A stretch of 64,000 bases of DNA. Origin: Azolla caroliniana (Eukaryota; Polypodiophyta). The position numbers and the translations under genes are program-made. Positions 62,231-64,000 of the stretch are shown here, in pieces. Under the pieces are notes generated by a model, which was not told where the DNA came from, did no database searches, and worked only from the letters and a program-made list of their open reading frames with translations. The DNA lies in contig JBHGNT010000006.1 in the NCBI GenBank assembly GCA_043228905.1, forward strand, positions 9,424,001 through 9,488,000, written 5' to 3'. Positions within the stretch are counted from its first letter, which is position 1. The number at the start of each line of letters is the position of its first letter.

Positions 62231-64000
62231 CTCGTTTTCCGCCAATGCGTGCATCTCTTCCTCCATCACGACACGCCAATTCACGTCCTTAGCCGCTTCT
62301 GCATAGCTCTCTGGCTGACGCACTTCCGCTACACGGGTCATGTACGCATAATGATGTGCCATGTGCTCGTTGTATCCGAACTGCACAACTGGGTTCTTCT
62401 GGCGGGTAGATCGGCATAATTGGTCATTAGCCGATGTCGAGGTCTTCTCGGCCGACGCGGACTTCGCTCTTGAAGACCCGTCACCGCTTCCCTCGGAGTC
62501 GGACTCGCATCGGTCTGACTCCTTCTTATTCGTGCCGAAATCTGACACCTTCTTCTTCCCTTTCTCTTTGCGCGTAAAATGCACGACCAAGTCTCCACTA
62601 CTCGCTAGCTCTTCATCGGACTGGTCGAACCGACTCAGTCGTCCATCCGGTCCGCTTAACAGAAATGAAATCAAACTCTCTTTGGGGGTCCCGATTTCAG
62701 GCTCATCCGGAGGCACCTCGGCCTCGCTGACCTCATCGTCAGAACTCGGATTGGAGGTGAGGTCCGGAGTCGCAGGCAAGTACCAAGACGTGGACTCGTC
62801 AAACACAACGTCGCGGCTCACGCACACTTGTTTGGTGCAAGGGTTATAACACTTATAACCCTTTTGCTCGTCCGAGTAATCGACCAAGATACATTTCTCG
62901 GCCTTTGCGTCCAGCTTTCTCTGTTTCTCCTTTGGCACATGCACATACGCAATGCTACTGAGAACTCGTAAGTGTCGCAAGTTCAGCTTCGTTCCGAAAT
63001 ATAGCTCGTGCACCGACGCTTTGTCTCCGATCCGGTTCTGGATGTATACCGTGGTCCTTACCGCCTTGGCCCAGTAGATCTTGGGCAAGTTCTTCTCCTC
63101 CAGCATTGCCCATGCCGCTTCCACAACCGACCGATTTTTCCTCTCGGCCACGCCGTTTTGCTCCGGCGTGTATCTACAACTGAATTCGCGCCGAATTCTC
63201 ATCTATTGTAGATAACCGTTGAATTGACCGGAAAAGTATTCTGACTACAAACACTTGATCTTTCTTCCTGTTTCCGTTTCCACGAACCCTTTGAGGTCCC
63301 GGAAATAGTCGAAGACTTGCTCTTCCTCTCAATGAGGTAGATCCACGTGTGCCGCGTGTAGTCGTCGATGAAGGAGACGAAATATCGGCTCCTGCCAAGA
63401 CTAACATTTTGTGCCAGCCCCGACACATCGGAGTGTATCAAGTCGAGTTTGTTCCGACTATGGTTACACTCGTTAGGGAAGGGAAGTTGGTGTTGCTTCC
63501 CAAGCTGGCAAGCTTCACAAATTTATGCCTTCCGGCCACTAAATTTGGGCAATCCAAACACCACCTGTTTCGATTGCAGGTCTTGAAGCCGCTGGTAGTT
63601 GACGTGGCCTATTCGCTTGTGCCATAAGTCGATGTCTGACTCGACTTTTTGTCCCTTCGCGAACATTGCGGTGCCACCGTCAGTAGAATCGAGGATGAAC
63701 ATCCTCCCATCTTTGCGCCCTTGCGCAATAACACGGCCTTCTTCCTCAATGAAGCACCCTAGGTGTGTAAACTGGACCTCCATCCCTTGGTCGACGATCT
63801 GTCCGACCGACACCAAGTTCTTTGTGATTGTCGGAACGTGTAGCACGTTCATGAGTTTCCCTTTCTGCCCGACATGGCTCAGGGGAACTTCTCCAACATT
63901 TGTGATCGGATGCGGAGTGTCATCTCCGGTTGCGACTACTCCCGGTTGCATCGGTTTTTCTAGCTACAAGAGCCATTCCTTATGGCTCGTCATGTGATTT
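62231..64000 (-). pseudogene. CopA-4 integrase and GAG-pre-integrase, protease edge
   Basis: Minus strand: 63951-63523 PGVVATGDDTPHPITNVGEV to LWHKRIGHVNYQRLQDL, with a stop at the position of Q in KAQICEAC. 63441-63199 gives IHSDVSGLAQNVSLGRSRYF (first Asp). A disrupted SDGGK region follows near 63245. 63202-62225 gives SCRYTPEQNGVAERKNRSVV (Glu kept), IAYVHVPKEKQRKLDAKAEK and the acidic linker to MEEEMHALAENET. The window ends within SNHMTSHKEW of the protease. Confidence 0.85.

Larger units (their letters stand above)
59835..64000 (-). mobile_element. CopA-4: minus-strand Ty1/copia element, 5' part outside window
   Basis: 3' LTR at 59835-60280, cassette, RNase H, RT and integrase in order up the minus strand, with protease reached at 64000. 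Closest to CopA-1 in its LTR stem sequences. Broken by stops and frameshifts. Confidence 0.9.

Overview
The window is repeat-rich nuclear DNA from a land plant. Its Ty1/copia and Ty3/gypsy polyproteins, initiator-Met primer-binding sites, hAT elements and spliced gene all fit a plant, and nothing in it is prokaryotic. Most of it is retrotransposon sequence nested in retrotransposon sequence. A Penelope-like element (rare in flowering plants, known from gymnosperms and seedless plants) hints at a non-flowering plant, but I would not name a species. Element labels (GypA, CopA, CopB, CopC) are mine.

Layout. 1-7881: a decayed Ty3/gypsy element (GypA-1, +) whose 3' LTR carries a minus-strand Penelope-like element (RT plus a possible GIY-YIG remnant) and an exact 226-bp copy of the element's own pol. 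7882-9320: an older minus-strand gypsy into which GypA-1 inserted. 9321-12434: an unclassified coiled-coil ORF and a minus-strand copia remnant. 12435-19276: copia CopA-1, split by a GypA solo LTR (13618-15125, 4-bp target duplication). 19277-26847: a chromovirus interrupted by two CopB copies, the second with near-matching target duplications. 26848-27720: a LINE endonuclease fragment. 27827-28098: a hAT-type MITE. 28779-29377: a two-exon gene (-) with a paralogous copy at 57622-58194. 31632-31954: a second MITE. 32481-46983: a minus-strand copia (CopC) holding two plus-strand CopA copies; the second (CopA-3, 39042-44740) has a perfect 5-bp target duplication and a reading frame broken by only four stops. 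47027-52250: a MITE, a gypsy RT relic and a hAT element nested four levels deep. 53041-56930: further gypsy remnants. 59835-64000: a minus-strand CopA copy running off the window.

No element is intact. The recurring non-coding structures are more interesting: a covarying set of inverted repeats around the CopA TATA box, a hairpin bracketing the polypurine tract and LTR start in three copia lineages, a post-RNase H cassette that looks like an old U3 converted to coding sequence, and CATGCA clusters in the GypA LTRs. Apart from the gene pair at 28.8 and 57.6 kb I see no convincing host gene, tRNA, rRNA or CRISPR.
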